A stretch of DNA of 64,000 nucleotides from Pseudoalteromonas sp. P1-9 (GTDB taxonomy: Bacteria; Pseudomonadota; Gammaproteobacteria; Enterobacterales; Alteromonadaceae), in the NCBI RefSeq assembly GCF_001399975.1, contig NZ_LKBD01000001.1:186001-250000 (forward strand), in the 5' to 3' direction. Positions 1 through 7,893 of this stretch are shown in pieces (within the stretch, counting starts at the first letter, position 1; each line of letters starts with the position of its first letter). Below the pieces are notes generated by a model that did no database searches, was not told the origin of the DNA, and worked only from the letters and a program-made list of their open reading frames with translations. The translations under genes were made by a program, and so were the position numbers.

Positions 1-276
1 TTTGAAGTTGTAGAAACGCCAAATTATGTACTTGAGTATGACCAAGCAATTGTTTATCAAGCAAATTGGGCGTGGGATATTACAACTTACATGCGTTATG
101 CAGATATTAGTTTATACAACAAAAACAATCGTATCGGTAACGTAAGAGTAGATACTGTTGGTTGTGGTGGTTTTGGTAAGTTCGGTAACGCTGCTGAACG
201 TATTTCGCTATCAATGGATTTACTGTTTAAGAAAATCGATACAAAACAAGCTGAAAAGCTAATTTGTAAAGCGTAA
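1..276 (+). CDS. C-terminal part of an unrecognised protein (5' end outside the window)
   Basis: The frame is open from the first base to the TAA at 274-276, so the last 91 residues are present and the start lies to the left of the window. The first internal ATG (position 91) is not the real start, because the upstream codons continue a sensible protein with a Trp-rich stretch (AWDITTYMRYA near residues 24-34). It has beta-rich alternation, one Cys in a Gly-rich turn (VGCGGFGKFG), and ends in a charged helix. It could be the end of a small secreted or lipoprotein family, but I do not recognise it. No function is proposed. Confidence 0.6.
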   Translation, partial: FEVVETPNYVLEYDQAIVYQANWAWDITTYMRYADISLYNKNNRIGNVRVDTVGCGGFGKFGNAAERISLSMDLLFKKIDTKQAEKLICKA

Positions 277-430
277 TTATAAAAACAAATACAATAACGC
301 ATCGTCTGTGTTGTAAATAAAAACTAGGCTATAGCTGTTGTTTGTTGCGCTAGCGATTTAACAGCTTTAGCTTAAATAAATGTACGCTTCCCATAGTTAA
401 AGTGGGAAATATTTAACAAGATGCTCTTAA

Positions 431-457
431 AAAGCGCTGATAATTCAGCGCTTTTTT
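431..457. terminator. Bidirectional terminator between convergent genes
   Basis: Perfect 10-bp stem (AAAGCGCTGA, loop TAAT, TCAGCGCTTT), followed by a T run on the plus strand and by five T on the minus strand. It sits between the end of the partial gene and the end of the LysR gene, so it can serve both. Confidence 0.85.
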
Positions 458-518
458 ATTTTCGCTAGTCTTTATTGCATTTGATATTTTATCTAAACCA
501 ATACACTGTTTATGACTA

Positions 519-1418
519 CTAGCTCGTGGTTAAATTGAGCTCTTTTAGCCCTGAGATTAGGTGATCCAAAAATGCTTTTACTTTTGCAAGTGGGTACTTT
601 CTACCCGAGTATAATGCATATAAAACAAGATCTTCAGGCTCGCAGTTTAGCGCTATTTTGATAAGACTACCGTTATCAATTTCTGTTTGGCACGCATGCA
701 CCGGCAATATCGCAAAGCCAAGTCCTTTTAATGCCGCCGCTTTTGCCATATGGCCACTATTGACCTTGTAATCTGATTGCACCTGAATGGTTTGCTTGCC
801 TTTAAATCGCCAAGGCATGCCTTGCAGTACAGATAGTGACGTGATGCACGGCACTTTCGTCATATCACTTAATGACTTTGGTAATGCGGTATGCTCAAGC
901 AAACGAGGAGACGCCACCACACAGCTAGGCCAGCGGATAATTTCTTTAGCTACCCAGCCGGAATCCTCTAATGCGCCACGACCAAAGCGTAACACCAAAT
1001 CGTAGCCATCTAACAAGCCTTCTTGCGGGTTTAAATGGGTATCACAGCTGAGATTAATTTGCGTATGCTCGAAACAGAAATCCGCAATAATCTCAGCTAG
1101 AAAGGGAAGATCTGGCATCACGACCTTTAGGTGCCCGGATAATGAATCGCCAAATTGAGAAACCTCTTCCAGCGCATCATTTATCGCACAGGTAAGCGGT
1201 GAAATTGACTGATAAAGCTGTTTTCCAGCGGCAGTTGAAATCATTTTCCGTGTTGTACGTTCCAGCAATCTTAGCCCAAGGTTTTGCTCCAATAAGGCGA
1301 CATGCCGACTGACATTCGAGGTCGGTATTTCCAGTTGTTCTGCCGCTAACTTAAAACTGAGTTGTTCATAAACAGCCTGAAAGCTAAGTAACCATTGCAG
1401 CTCGATTTTTTCTATCAC
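519..1418 (-). CDS. LysR-family transcriptional regulator
   Basis: N-terminal winged helix-turn-helix typical of LysR proteins (LAAEQLEIPTSNVSRHVALLE, about residues 25-45), a linker helix, then a two-lobed effector-binding region to the C-terminus. About 300 residues is the normal length. I prefer the GTG at 1416-1418, which gives the usual short N-terminus before the first helix; a TTG at 1443-1445 would add nine residues. The gene is divergent from the FAD monooxygenase at 1520 with about 100 bp between them, the classic arrangement in which a LysR protein controls its neighbour. The effector is unknown. Confidence 0.85.
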   Translation of the reverse strand: MIEKIELQWLLSFQAVYEQLSFKLAAEQLEIPTSNVSRHVALLEQNLGLRLLERTTRKMISTAAGKQLYQSISPLTCAINDALEEVSQFGDSLSGHLKVVMPDLPFLAEIIADFCFEHTQINLSCDTHLNPQEGLLDGYDLVLRFGRGALEDSGWVAKEIIRWPSCVVASPRLLEHTALPKSLSDMTKVPCITSLSVLQGMPWRFKGKQTIQVQSDYKVNSGHMAKAAALKGLGFAILPVHACQTEIDNGSLIKIALNCEPEDLVLYALYSGRKYPLAKVKAFLDHLISGLKELNLTTS

Positions 1419-1519
1419 TATTAACTCAAATAATGGGATTAACAAATCAATATTAGCATGTTTATCCTATTTATTGATTTTGTAATTATCGTTTCCGATT
1501 TAACTATAGAGATAGAAAA

Positions 1520-2626
1520 ATGAATAACATTAATCGAATTGCAATTGTTGGTGCTGGCGTGGCGGGATTGGCATTGGCGATACTTGCTACAAAACGAGGT
1601 TACAAGGTAACGGTATATGAGCGTGCTAGTTCAGTGTGCTCAATGGGGGCGGGGGTAACCCTGTGGCCAAATGCCATGTTTGTATTGCAGCAGCTAGGAC
1701 TAGAAAGTGAAGTAACGCGTGCAGGGGGAAAACCCGCTTATATGCGGCATTTTAATCATTATGGTGTACAACAAGGTGAATTTGATATTGAAGAAGTGAA
1801 CCTGTTGTGTGGCTTTCCAAGTGTAACCATATTACGCCGCGATCTTATGAAGATTTTGGTAAAAGCATTTACTGATTTAGGCGGTACTATTCGCTTGAGT
1901 TGTTCCATTAAAGCGCAAGATATCGTTAGCCTTAAACAAAAATTTGATTTGGTAGTAGGTGCTGATGGACGTATGAACTCAGCGGTGCGCCAGTTTTTAT
2001 ATCCAAAAACTGTAACGCCTAGTTACCATGGTTTTATTAATATTATTGGTGTTAGCAAGCTAAGCGAAGATTCTATATCTAATACTATTTGTGATTTTCG
2101 TGATAACGCAGAGCGGTTCGGCATTGTGCCCGTTAAACAAGGTTGGTGTTATTGGGCTGCGGCATGGAATACAGAAATAGCGAGAGAGCGGACTTTGGCT
2201 GATTGGCAAAAAGAGGTTCATGCCCGTTTTAAAAACTGGCCAAAGCTGGTTCGAAGCGTGATTCATGCAACTGATAAAGCAACGTTAAACCGTATTTTTG
2301 TTCATGATCTTGAGCCATTACCCTATTGGCATTGTGATAACGTTGTGATTATAGGCGATGCCGCTCATGCACCTCTACCCACTTCAGGGCAAGGCGCATG
2401 TCAGGCGCTAGAAGATGCATGGCATCTTATTCAACTTTTGCACCCAGAAGTTGAGTTGAATGATGCCCTTACACGCTTTTATCAACAACGATTCACTAAA
2501 ACTACAGCTGCTCAAACCGTTGGTCGGCAAGTCGCTCAAAAAATATTTGTTGAGCAGACAGAGCCGCAATCACCCTCAAATATTTCAGCTACGCAGTTAA
2601 GTCAATTTTGGATGCAAGGGCTTTGA
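1520..2626 (+). CDS. FAD-dependent monooxygenase (aromatic hydroxylase-like)
   Basis: 368 residues with the group A flavin monooxygenase signature. It has the N-terminal dinucleotide fold GAGVAGLALA (residues 11-20), the acidic end of the second strand (YERA), the mid-chain DG-type motif VVGADGRMNSAVR, and the FAD-ribose motif GDAAHAPLPTSGQG near residue 277. Such enzymes hydroxylate aromatic or other small organic substrates with NAD(P)H and O2 in the cytoplasm. The start is supported by a purine-rich site (GAGATAG) 5 nt upstream. It is probably controlled by the divergent LysR gene. Kynurenine- or salicylate-type hydroxylases share these motifs, so the substrate cannot be read from sequence. 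Confidence 0.85.
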   Translation: MNNINRIAIVGAGVAGLALAILATKRGYKVTVYERASSVCSMGAGVTLWPNAMFVLQQLGLESEVTRAGGKPAYMRHFNHYGVQQGEFDIEEVNLLCGFPSVTILRRDLMKILVKAFTDLGGTIRLSCSIKAQDIVSLKQKFDLVVGADGRMNSAVRQFLYPKTVTPSYHGFINIIGVSKLSEDSISNTICDFRDNAERFGIVPVKQGWCYWAAAWNTEIARERTLADWQKEVHARFKNWPKLVRSVIHATDKATLNRIFVHDLEPLPYWHCDNVVIIGDAAHAPLPTSGQGACQALEDAWHLIQLLHPEVELNDALTRFYQQRFTKTTAAQTVGRQVAQKIFVEQTEPQSPSNISATQLSQFWMQGL

Positions 2627-2691
2627 TTGAGGTTTTTAAAAGTAAGGTTTTTAAGTGTTTAGGTATATTTTGTAGCGTATTAATAAAGATA

Positions 2692-3015
2692 TTAAGGTAT
2701 TAAAGCTCGTTTAATAAAGGTTTCAAAAGCATAGTGTGTGCTTTGTTCCTGTTCCGCTTTTTCAATAATAGGTATGCCCCAACTGCATCCTATTTTGCTT
2801 AAAAAATCGCGCCAGCTTAGTCCTCCCGGGCCAACAGCACTATCTAACTCACTTAAACCAAATGACCTGGCGCCTCCGGTTTGTGCAATCGGAGGCAAGT
2901 TAGGGTCGTTGGTATAGCCGCCAAGCACAAAAGGTTTTGCCACATTACTTTGGTTAATTGCAAAGTAAAGCACTTCTTTTCTTTGTGTGTCGGTGTAAGT
3001 GGCGATTTTTTTCAT
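2692..3015 (-). CDS. Hypothetical protein, 107 residues
   Basis: Small cytoplasmic-looking protein without signal peptide or membrane segment. It starts 11 bp after the end of the secreted-protein gene at 3027-3479 and is probably co-transcribed with it. It contains a Gly/Pro-rich centre (GGYTNDPNLPP and GGARSFGLSELDS) and one Cys. I recognise no family and propose no function. The reading frame has codon use like its neighbours, which together with the tight spacing argues for a real gene. Confidence 0.55.
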   Translation of the reverse strand: MKKIATYTDTQRKEVLYFAINQSNVAKPFVLGGYTNDPNLPPIAQTGGARSFGLSELDSAVGPGGLSWRDFLSKIGCSWGIPIIEKAEQEQSTHYAFETFIKRALIP

Positions 3016-3026
3016 GGGTTGTAACG

Positions 3027-3479
3027 TTAACGTTTAGTGTAATACTCGCGTATGTGGCTATTGCCATCATTTTGTGAGTTTCCCATATATTCCCAGTAGG
3101 TGGTTTCGTTTTCAAAATGAAGCTGTGATATCTGTGTTTTACCGTATCGCTCAAACTGTAAAACAATGCTGCTATCGGTACATCCTAAAATTGAGTAGTT
3201 TATGCGTTCTTCTTTCGCTGGCATCGTCATGGTTTTCTCGCCCATTTTGATCTCAATGTCAGGGGTATTGATGCGCATTTCCAGTTCGTTATTGAATGTT
3301 ATGACTTCTTTACCTTGAGTTTGGGTCATAAAAGCCCACGCATTACCGTCAACATTGGCCCACTTTTTATTGAATGATTCGAACTTTTCGCTGGATGAAG
3401 TCCATGTTCCGGTCAACGTAGGGCAACTCATCGCAATATTGGGTAAAACAAGGGATAAACAGAGGATTAATTTTTTCAT
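3027..3479 (-). CDS. Small secreted hypothetical protein
   Basis: 150 residues with a clear signal peptide (MKKLILCLSLVLPNIAMS, cleavage expected near residue 18) and a mature part that starts CPTLTGTW, the pattern of small lipocalin-like beta-barrels. The rest is beta-rich with few helices. Two Cys in the mature part (start and the ILGCTD region) could form a disulfide in the periplasm. It is first in a two-gene unit with 2692-3015. Ligand and role are unknown; the lipocalin comparison rests only on the G-x-W start and strand pattern. Confidence 0.6.
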   Translation of the reverse strand: MKKLILCLSLVLPNIAMSCPTLTGTWTSSSEKFESFNKKWANVDGNAWAFMTQTQGKEVITFNNELEMRINTPDIEIKMGEKTMTMPAKEERINYSILGCTDSSIVLQFERYGKTQISQLHFENETTYWEYMGNSQNDGNSHIREYYTKR

Positions 3480-3521
3480 ATGTAAATGACAATTTATTTG
3501 TGCAAAGCTTATTTTTATTAT

Positions 3522-3788
3522 TAGAGCGTGTTGACTTTTATGGTCTAAATTCTGTTCAAATCCAAACCGTTTTGATCGCGGCGTCGCTTTGTAGGCCTAG
3601 TGGGCTAAGTCAAAAAGCGACAACAAAGAGCATAATGGTTTGGGTTGAACCCTACAGGCAGCGCTTGTTTGGCATTTACACCGTTTTATCGCTCATTTAT
3701 GTAGAATAACTACATCACAATCGCGCTGTCTTGTCTACATGCCAAACAAACTGCTGCAGAAATAGACAGTAAAGGTCAGCACGCTCTA
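3522..3788. mobile_element. Miniature TA-flanked inverted-repeat element, copy 1
   Basis: A 263-bp unit (3524-3786) bounded by TA on each side. The ends are imperfect inverted repeats: GAGCGTGTTGACTTTTA at the left matches the reverse complement of the right end at 15 of 17 positions. Inside are further inverted segments (CAGCGCTTG/TTTGGCAT against ATGCCAAACAAA/CTGCTG). It has no transposase gene, only a spurious small frame. The same architecture and many shared words (ATCGCGGCG, GGCCTAG, GCAGCGCTTG, AACTGCTGCA) occur in the copy at 35398-35663. TA target use points to an IS630/Tc1-mariner-type parent. It fills most of the 3480-3959 gap. Confidence 0.75.
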
Positions 3789-3959
3789 GTATCAAATTGT
3801 ATAACTTATTGCCATTGTTATATATTTTTAGATGTAAAAGAAAGTTACACAAGGCTTAATTTAAGTCTGTTATAACGGATGAAGTGTTTATTGGTGACTG
3901 ATCGTCTTTGTTTGCTCTTAACTAGGAACTAAGCTATTTTCCAAGCCAAAATAAAGCCA

Positions 3960-5192
3960 TTGTTAAACTGTATGAATATTAATTTACGTGCCATTAGTTA
4001 CGCTGCTGTATTAGGTATGCTGTTGGGCTGCAATACTGTGCCAACACCGCAGCAAGATTTTAAAAATACAAATGAGAACAAAGTGCTTCGCATTGCTACA
4101 TTTAATGTCAGTATGGAAGCCACTAATTATCAATCAAGCGAACAATCAGCTACAAAATCAACCCTAAATGCACATGTGCTTACGCAAGCATTAGCAGGTG
4201 GTAATGAGCAGCAAATTAATAATATTGCTGAAATTATTCAGCGCACTCGTCCAGATATTATTTTACTTAACGAGTTTGATTACATTGCAAAGCGCGAAAA
4301 AGGCATCGATTTATTTAAGGCGGCGTACCTTGAATTATCGCAAAATGGCTTAGCGCCAATTACTTACCCATATGTGTATCTTGCACCCGTAAACACGGGA
4401 GTAAAAACCGGATTAAAAGGCGATGCTGTTAAGCTTACTCATTTTGGTTTTGGCCGTTACGCTGGGCAGTATGGCATGGTACTGTTGTCGAAATACCCCA
4501 TCGTTTCAGAGCAAGTCCGCACTTTTCAGAATTTTCTTTGGCAAGATATGCCGAATAATTTGATGCCAGTTAACCCAAATGGCAGCCAATGGTACTCAAG
4601 CGACGAGCGCGCCATAATGCGTTTATCGTCCAAGTCTCATTGGGATGTACCGATAAATGTTTGTGATAACACGATTCATGTGCTGGCAAGCCACCCAACA
4701 CCACCGGTATTTGACGGCGAAGAAGACCGTAATGGAAAACGTAATCACGATGAAATCCGCTTTTGGCGAGATTACATTAGCCCATCAAGCAATCACTATA
4801 TTTATGATGATAACGGTCAGTATGGAGGCGTTAACCCGCAGTCTTTTGTGATTTTAGGTGATTTAAATGCAAGTGCTGAGGAAGGTGATGCGCACCCAAA
4901 TGCGATTAATCAGTTGTTATCGAATTCAGTTATAAATCAATATGCAGCGCCCCAATCAGAGGGGGGCTTGCAAAATAAACCTGAAAACACACACGCAGCA
5001 ACACACACCGCAGGGTGGGGAATGCGTGCCGACTATGTATTGCCGTCAGCAAATTTAAAGGTGTTAAACAGTGGCGTGTTTTGGCCCGCTAAAGATAAAC
5101 AAGGTGCCCATTTAGTTGCCGATAGAAATGCCTCGTCAGATCATCGCTTAGTTTGGGTGGATATCGGGCTTGCTAAAACATGCGAGCAGTAA
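3960..5192 (+). CDS. Secreted lipoprotein of the endonuclease/exonuclease/phosphatase family
   Basis: 410 residues with a lipoprotein signal (hydrophobic stretch ending LLGC, Cys near residue 24) and the full metal-dependent EEP fold. It shows the first strand IATFNVS, the metal Glu in LLNEFD, the catalytic His in ASHPTPP, Asp/Asn in GDLNAS and the closing SDHRLVW. Known members cleave phosphodiesters or phosphomonoesters; outside the cell they scavenge phosphate from nucleic acids or lipids. The frame can start at TTG 3960 or at ATG 3972 (M5), which is the more likely start. It is a single gene, and its 3' end abuts a broken regulator gene. Confidence 0.85.
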   Translation: MLNCMNINLRAISYAAVLGMLLGCNTVPTPQQDFKNTNENKVLRIATFNVSMEATNYQSSEQSATKSTLNAHVLTQALAGGNEQQINNIAEIIQRTRPDIILLNEFDYIAKREKGIDLFKAAYLELSQNGLAPITYPYVYLAPVNTGVKTGLKGDAVKLTHFGFGRYAGQYGMVLLSKYPIVSEQVRTFQNFLWQDMPNNLMPVNPNGSQWYSSDERAIMRLSSKSHWDVPINVCDNTIHVLASHPTPPVFDGEEDRNGKRNHDEIRFWRDYISPSSNHYIYDDNGQYGGVNPQSFVILGDLNASAEEGDAHPNAINQLLSNSVINQYAAPQSEGGLQNKPENTHAATHTAGWGMRADYVLPSANLKVLNSGVFWPAKDKQGAHLVADRNASSDHRLVWVDIGLAKTCEQ

Positions 5193-5199
5193 TTGTTGA

Positions 5200-5460
5200 T
5201 ATCGGTTAACTAAACGTGCGCGAAAGCTTGCCTTTTTACTTGCTCAAATACAATCGCTGCTAGACTTAATGCAAAACCCGAGTCGCACTAGCCGAGAGGT
5301 GAAAGCGATAACACAACATCATTTAGACGATATTGAGCAGAAAATTAACGAGCTGCAACAAATGCAAGAAACCCTAAAACAACTTGCAGATAACTGTAGC
5401 GGTGACGAAAGTGCCGATTGCCCAATTCTTGATGGCTTGTGTCAATCAAGCGAGCAATAA
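5200..5460 (+). pseudogene. 5'-truncated CueR-like (MerR family) regulator
   Basis: The frame 5200-5460 reads as the C-terminal two-thirds of a CueR-type copper regulator: the end of the winged helix (RLTKRARKLAF), the helix NPSRTSREVK, the long dimerisation coiled coil from DIEQKINELQQM, and the metal loop CSGDESADCPIL with the two Cys in C-x7-C spacing that bind Cu(I) in CueR. The first roughly 40 residues with the recognition helix are missing; an in-frame TGA at 5197-5199 lies 5 bp after the phosphatase-family gene. The ATG at 5269 has no good ribosome site. Deletion of the 5' part is the simplest reading. If translated, it would be a DNA-binding-dead metal-binding coiled coil. Confidence 0.75.
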
Positions 5461-5468
5461 CGCGTTAA

Positions 5469-5509
5469 ATGTCGCTAAAAGTGTACTTGTTTATGACTTT
5501 TAGCGACAT
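5469..5509. terminator. Hairpin between convergent genes
   Basis: Perfect 14-bp inverted repeat (arm ATGTCGCTAAAAGT, 5469-5482 and 5496-5509; 13-nt loop) in the 62-bp gap between the cueR remnant and the convergent XRE gene. There is no strong T run on either side, so it may act as a processing or factor-dependent terminator. Confidence 0.55.
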
Positions 5510-5522
5510 ATACAAACTAAGT

Positions 5523-6062
5523 TTATTTAGGGTAACTAATAATATTGTGAAAAACCGCGGTTTCGCTTAATGCTTCATAGCCGTGCGGTTGATCGCTATA
5601 AAAACGAATGCTGTCGCCTTGTTTTAAAAGATGCCATTGTTGGTCAAAAAATACCTGTAACTCACCCTTAATTACATGAATATGCTCAATAACACCTATG
5701 CTATGGGCGCTTGATAGTTGCTGGTGACGATCAGATAAGGTGATTTCAAACACCTCTAAACCAGTATCTGCCTGAAATGGAAATAAGGTATTTATTTTCA
5801 TACGTGGGTCGTCTGGGAACACCCGCTCACTCGCGCACAAGTCTGGTTTATCGGCGAAAAATGCTGAAAACGACGTTTCTAACCCACTGGCAATTTTCCA
5901 TAACGTAGCAATGGTTGGGCTTGATTCTTCTCGTTCAATTTGACCAAGCATGGCTTTGGAGACACCTGTTAGCTTAGCTGCCTTGTCTAAGCTTAACCCT
6001 TTCTTTTGACGTTCACTTTTTAAATGTTGGGCAATTTCGGCTCTAAAAATCGCATCTTTCAT
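5523..6062 (-). CDS. XRE-family regulator with C-terminal cupin domain
   Basis: 179 residues. A helix-turn-helix of the lambda-repressor type spans about residues 10-65 (LSLDKAAKLTGVSKAMLGQIE), followed by a cupin beta-barrel from about 105 to the end (EHIHVIKGELQVF, GDSIRFYSDQPHGYE) that in this family senses a small molecule. It is divergent from the BenE-type transporter at 6163, with two copies of a GTGCG-N6-CGCAC inverted repeat in the 100-bp gap. It most likely represses or activates the transporter and itself. The ligand is not evident. Confidence 0.88.
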   Translation of the reverse strand: MKDAIFRAEIAQHLKSERQKKGLSLDKAAKLTGVSKAMLGQIEREESSPTIATLWKIASGLETSFSAFFADKPDLCASERVFPDDPRMKINTLFPFQADTGLEVFEITLSDRHQQLSSAHSIGVIEHIHVIKGELQVFFDQQWHLLKQGDSIRFYSDQPHGYEALSETAVFHNIISYPK

Positions 6063-6077
6063 TGTAATTTCTCGATT

Positions 6078-6130
6078 GTGCGCTATAACGCACGGTGTTA
6101 TTGTTTTGTTTTTTGTGCGTTATTGCGCAC
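6078..6130. promoter_or_regulatory. Twin operators between XRE-cupin regulator and transporter
   Basis: Two 16-bp imperfect palindromes, GTGCGCTATAACGCAC (6078-6093) and GTGCGTTATTGCGCAC (6115-6130), share the form GTGCG-N6-CGCAC and lie 37 bp apart in the divergent intergenic space. They are the obvious binding sites for the regulator encoded at 5523-6062; that assignment is inference. Confidence 0.75.
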
Positions 6131-6162
6131 AGTTTTTAAAAATATAACACAGAGAATAACGA

Positions 6163-7344
6163 ATGATGAACACCAAATACCTATCTATAAGTCATATCAC
6201 TGCGGGGTTTAGCGCTGTACTAATCGGTTACACCAGCTCTATTGTTATTATTTTACAAGCGGCAACGGCGGCAGGTGCCTCTGCGGCGCAAATTGAAAGT
6301 TGGTTGCTCGCCCTTGGCTTAATGATGGGACTTAGCTCAATCGGTTATTCTTGGTATTACAAAACACCTATTTTAACGGCGTGGTCTACCCCGGGAGCCG
6401 CGATGCTAGTAAGTATTGCCCCGCAACATGACTTGCCTACGTTAGTTGGTGCGTTTGTTGTTACTGGTGCGCTCATTTTCATTACGGGGCTTGTTACACC
6501 ACTATCAAATGCCATAAAACGTATTCCTTCACCACTGGCAACCGCCATGCTTGCCGCTATTTTATTGCCGTTTTGCGTAAAAGCGTTTGAACCTATTATG
6601 AGTATGCCGGTGATGTTTTTGTTGATGTTAATCACCTATGCGTTAAGTAAACGGTTTGCAGCTAAGTTCACCATGTTAATGCTGCTGTTTGTTGGTTTAG
6701 CTGGGGCATTTTATCTTAATAATGATTTAGTAAGCACAGCACATTTAGCCGTTGCTAATCCAGTTTGGCTTACTCCTGAGTTTGATGTTTTGGCTATTTT
6801 TAACGTTGCTGTGCCGCTTTATATTGTCACTATGCTATCGCAAAATTTATCAGGCATTGCGATGATGCAAAGTTATGGATATGACGCACCGGTTAAACCT
6901 ATTTTGGTTGGCACTGGGCTTATTAATATATTGGCGGCACCATTTGGTGGTTTTAGTTTAAATCTTGCTGCTATTTCTGCCGCAATGTGTATGACTGAAG
7001 AGGTTGATAGCAACAAGGGTAATCGTTATCGTGCGGTAATTTGGGCTGGTCTATTTTATATTTTGGCGGGAATATTGGCGGCAAGTGTCGTGTCTATCTT
7101 TGTTGCGTTTCCAAGTGAAATAACCCAAATGCTTGCTGGTTTTGCATTATTGGGCACCTTGTTAATGTGTTTGCAAAGTGCATTTTCAAATGCGCGCTAC
7201 CGTGAAGCGTCGTTACTTACATTTTTGGTCACGCTTTCAGGTATTAGTTTTTTGGGGTTAAATGCGATTCTTTGGGGTTTACTACTTGGTTGGAGCTATG
7301 CCAGCTTAATGAACAAAAAAGCAGATAAGTTGAAGCTGAATTAA
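6163..7344 (+). CDS. BenE-family (benzoate/H+ symporter-like) transporter
   Basis: 393 residues, about 11-12 membrane helices throughout. The N-terminal region (HITAGFSAVLIGYTSS, then TAWSTPGAAML) matches the BenE pattern, including the conserved substrate-site segment TPGAA and the later AAPFGGFSLNLAAISAAMC region. BenE proteins import benzoate with protons, but most family members have no tested substrate. Start ATG 6163 is followed directly by a second ATG. The divergent XRE-cupin gene and its operators suggest induction by the substrate. No aromatic degradation genes are adjacent, so benzoate itself is not assured. Confidence 0.85.
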   Translation: MMNTKYLSISHITAGFSAVLIGYTSSIVIILQAATAAGASAAQIESWLLALGLMMGLSSIGYSWYYKTPILTAWSTPGAAMLVSIAPQHDLPTLVGAFVVTGALIFITGLVTPLSNAIKRIPSPLATAMLAAILLPFCVKAFEPIMSMPVMFLLMLITYALSKRFAAKFTMLMLLFVGLAGAFYLNNDLVSTAHLAVANPVWLTPEFDVLAIFNVAVPLYIVTMLSQNLSGIAMMQSYGYDAPVKPILVGTGLINILAAPFGGFSLNLAAISAAMCMTEEVDSNKGNRYRAVIWAGLFYILAGILAASVVSIFVAFPSEITQMLAGFALLGTLLMCLQSAFSNARYREASLLTFLVTLSGISFLGLNAILWGLLLGWSYASLMNKKADKLKLN

Positions 7345-7371
7345 CGTTATATTGGTAGCACTAAAATAGGA

Positions 7372-7749
7372 CTATTTGGATAAAGCGTTAATAGTGGCTA
7401 AGGCATCTTCTTGATTGGTGAAGGCACGCACATTTAAGCCCGATTTTTCAATAAACGCATTAAGCAAACTCAATTGCACACGGTTGGCACACACAATAGC
7501 AATCATTTGGCAGTTGTTTTCAAGGCTCCAAAGGTAGGTTTGCCCGATGGTTTTCATTACTTCAGGGCAGCCTAAGGTTTCGTCATCAATTACATCTATG
7601 CGATACCATTTTTCATGGAAGTTAGCGCTAACTTGCTTTTTGAGCTCTTCAAATGCGTTATTGATACCAATAACGTTAAAAGGGCCAAATACATCTAAGA
7701 GAAGAATGTTTTTTTGCCAAGAGCAGTTAATATTTCCGTGCGCAATCAT
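7372..7749 (-). CDS. Hypothetical protein with STAS/SpoIIAA-like look
   Basis: 125 residues, no signal peptide or membrane segment. Alternating strands and helices (ILLLDVFGPFNVIGINNAFEE, IDVIDDE, MIAIVCAN, VRAFTNQEDALATI) resemble single-domain STAS-like proteins that take part in protein-protein contacts. It is convergent with the BenE-type gene (27 bp gap) and has its own upstream region. The family assignment rests on pattern only. A role linked to the adjacent loci cannot be shown. Confidence 0.55.
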   Translation of the reverse strand: MIAHGNINCSWQKNILLLDVFGPFNVIGINNAFEELKKQVSANFHEKWYRIDVIDDETLGCPEVMKTIGQTYLWSLENNCQMIAIVCANRVQLSLLNAFIEKSGLNVRAFTNQEDALATINALSK

Positions 7750-7838
7750 GATTATATCTGTGTTTTTAAATTGGGGTCAGTATACGGTTTAGCTCATTAT
7801 TTTAAAATATGTCATTTGCTCTTTTTATATCTTACGAA

Positions 7839-7876
7839 CAGGTAATACAATGCGTGTTAAAGCAATCCGTTACCTG
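7839..7876 (-). terminator. Possible terminator of the cyanophycinase gene
   Basis: Inverted repeat CAGGTAA (7839-7845) / TTACCTG (7870-7876) just downstream of the cyanophycinase stop at 7894. The loop is long and there is no clear T run, so support is weak. Confidence 0.3.
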
Positions 7877-7893
7877 CTTGATAAACACAATAG

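Noticed and set aside
3500..3709. 69-residue frame
   Set aside because: It lies inside the miniature element and has no ribosome site or recognisable protein pattern.
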